Part shown: one piece after another, positions 63,849 through 64,000 of the stretch
How the letters are laid out: each line of letters starts with the position of its first letter
Position numbering within the stretch: position 1 is the first letter of the stretch
Assembly (NCBI GenBank): GCA_002435385.1
Contig: DJMN01000007.1
Coordinates: 1-64,000 of the forward strand
DNA from: Patescibacteria group bacterium UBA6489
GTDB taxonomy: Bacteria; Patescibacteriota; Gracilibacteria; BD1-5; UBA6164
DNA length: 64,000 nucleotides
Direction of reading: 5' to 3'
The notes under the pieces: model-generated
The model's database searches: none
Told to the model about the DNA's origin: nothing
The model's input: only the letters and a program-made list of their open reading frames with translations
Made by a program: the position numbers and the translations under genes

Positions 63849-64000
63849 TTACTTTATCGGATTCTTCAAAGGCTCTCAAACTTTTCTAGGATAATTTTTA
63901 TGAGTCTGAAACTTTTTCTCTATGAAAATCAAAGTTCTTTTTTGCTCTCAAACCCTATAGTTTTTAACTTTCAATATCTTTGCTCACAATCTTGATAAAG
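63849..64000 (-). CDS. rsmG: 16S rRNA methyltransferase RsmG, C-terminal fragment at window edge
   Basis: The last 50 residues, stop TAA 63849. AKILKVKNYRVGEQKRTLIF and HKNYPRKVGEPLKNPIK match the RsmG (GidB) C-terminus (KYPR..G.P.K.P). RsmG methylates G527 of 16S rRNA. The 5' part lies beyond the window. Confidence 0.75.

Overview
The window is an AT-rich bacterial contig that reads TGA as glycine (translation table 25), as described for Absconditabacteria (SR1) and Gracilibacteria (BD1-5/GN02) in the Patescibacteria/CPR. The direct evidence is in-frame TGA at invariant glycines: all three Gly of the Walker A motif of the pilus ATPase at 2354, RWGSC of the YgjP-like peptidase, GDATGHG of the SpoIIE-type phosphatase, DKTGTLT of the copper ATPase and GTGKS of the VirD4-like ATPase. 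Genes were therefore delimited with TAA/TAG only. Native genes generally have A-rich upstream stretches without a Shine-Dalgarno sequence.

Layout: 0-2.2 kb small membrane protein, YgjP-like metallopeptidase, AGOG-type DNA glycosylase and palindromic C/T-rich repeats. 2.3-7.7 kb type IV pilus operon (PilB, a SpoIIE-family phosphatase, PilC) followed by a pilin. 7.9-13.6 kb VirD4/TraG-like ATPase, Kazal-like secreted protein, PEGA protein, FolD. 13.7-14.1 kb tRNA-Gly(TCC), tRNA-Ile(GAT), tRNA-Pro(TGG). 14.26-15.31 kb an IS element with inverted repeats. 15.3-26.0 kb a block of nine minus-strand genes with no in-frame TGA, no TGA stops, strong GGAG ribosome sites and sigma70-like promoters. 26-41 kb mixed housekeeping (MFS-like, IMPase, RdgB, YqeG, RimK-like ATP-grasp, Lcl/DUF1566 protein, methyltransferase, SixA, NAGS-like, EamA). 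41-45.5 kb copper handling. 45.6-53.5 kb peptidoglycan enzymes (two MltG, one M23), a P-loop protein, CHAD and orphans. 53.7-59.7 kb a pilin-like surface protein with BspA-type repeats, an MFS-spermidine synthase fusion, a second small standard-code-like islet and a double rhodanese protein. 60-64 kb PEP-synthase-like protein, methyltransferase, TsaC/YrdC and the 3' end of rsmG.

The most interesting object is the 15.3-26.0 kb block. Operon one (25946 to 20270) encodes a substrate-binding/OmpA fusion, a secreted VWA protein, a membrane-anchored substrate-binding/OmpA fusion, a membrane coiled-coil protein and a PspA-like coiled-coil protein. Operon two (19914 to 15367) encodes a further substrate-binding protein, an ABC permease, an ABC ATPase and a Ycf46-like AAA+ protein. 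Together they look like an envelope-associated ABC/stress system, foreign in codon use and translation signals but readable in a UGA=Gly cell. Horizontal transfer is my favoured reading; a metagenome assembly chimera cannot be excluded from sequence alone.

Two sets of dispersed non-coding elements also stand out: four copies of a fold-back element with a conserved core, and a family of short C/T-rich palindromes, one of which forms the C-terminus of the glycosylase gene.
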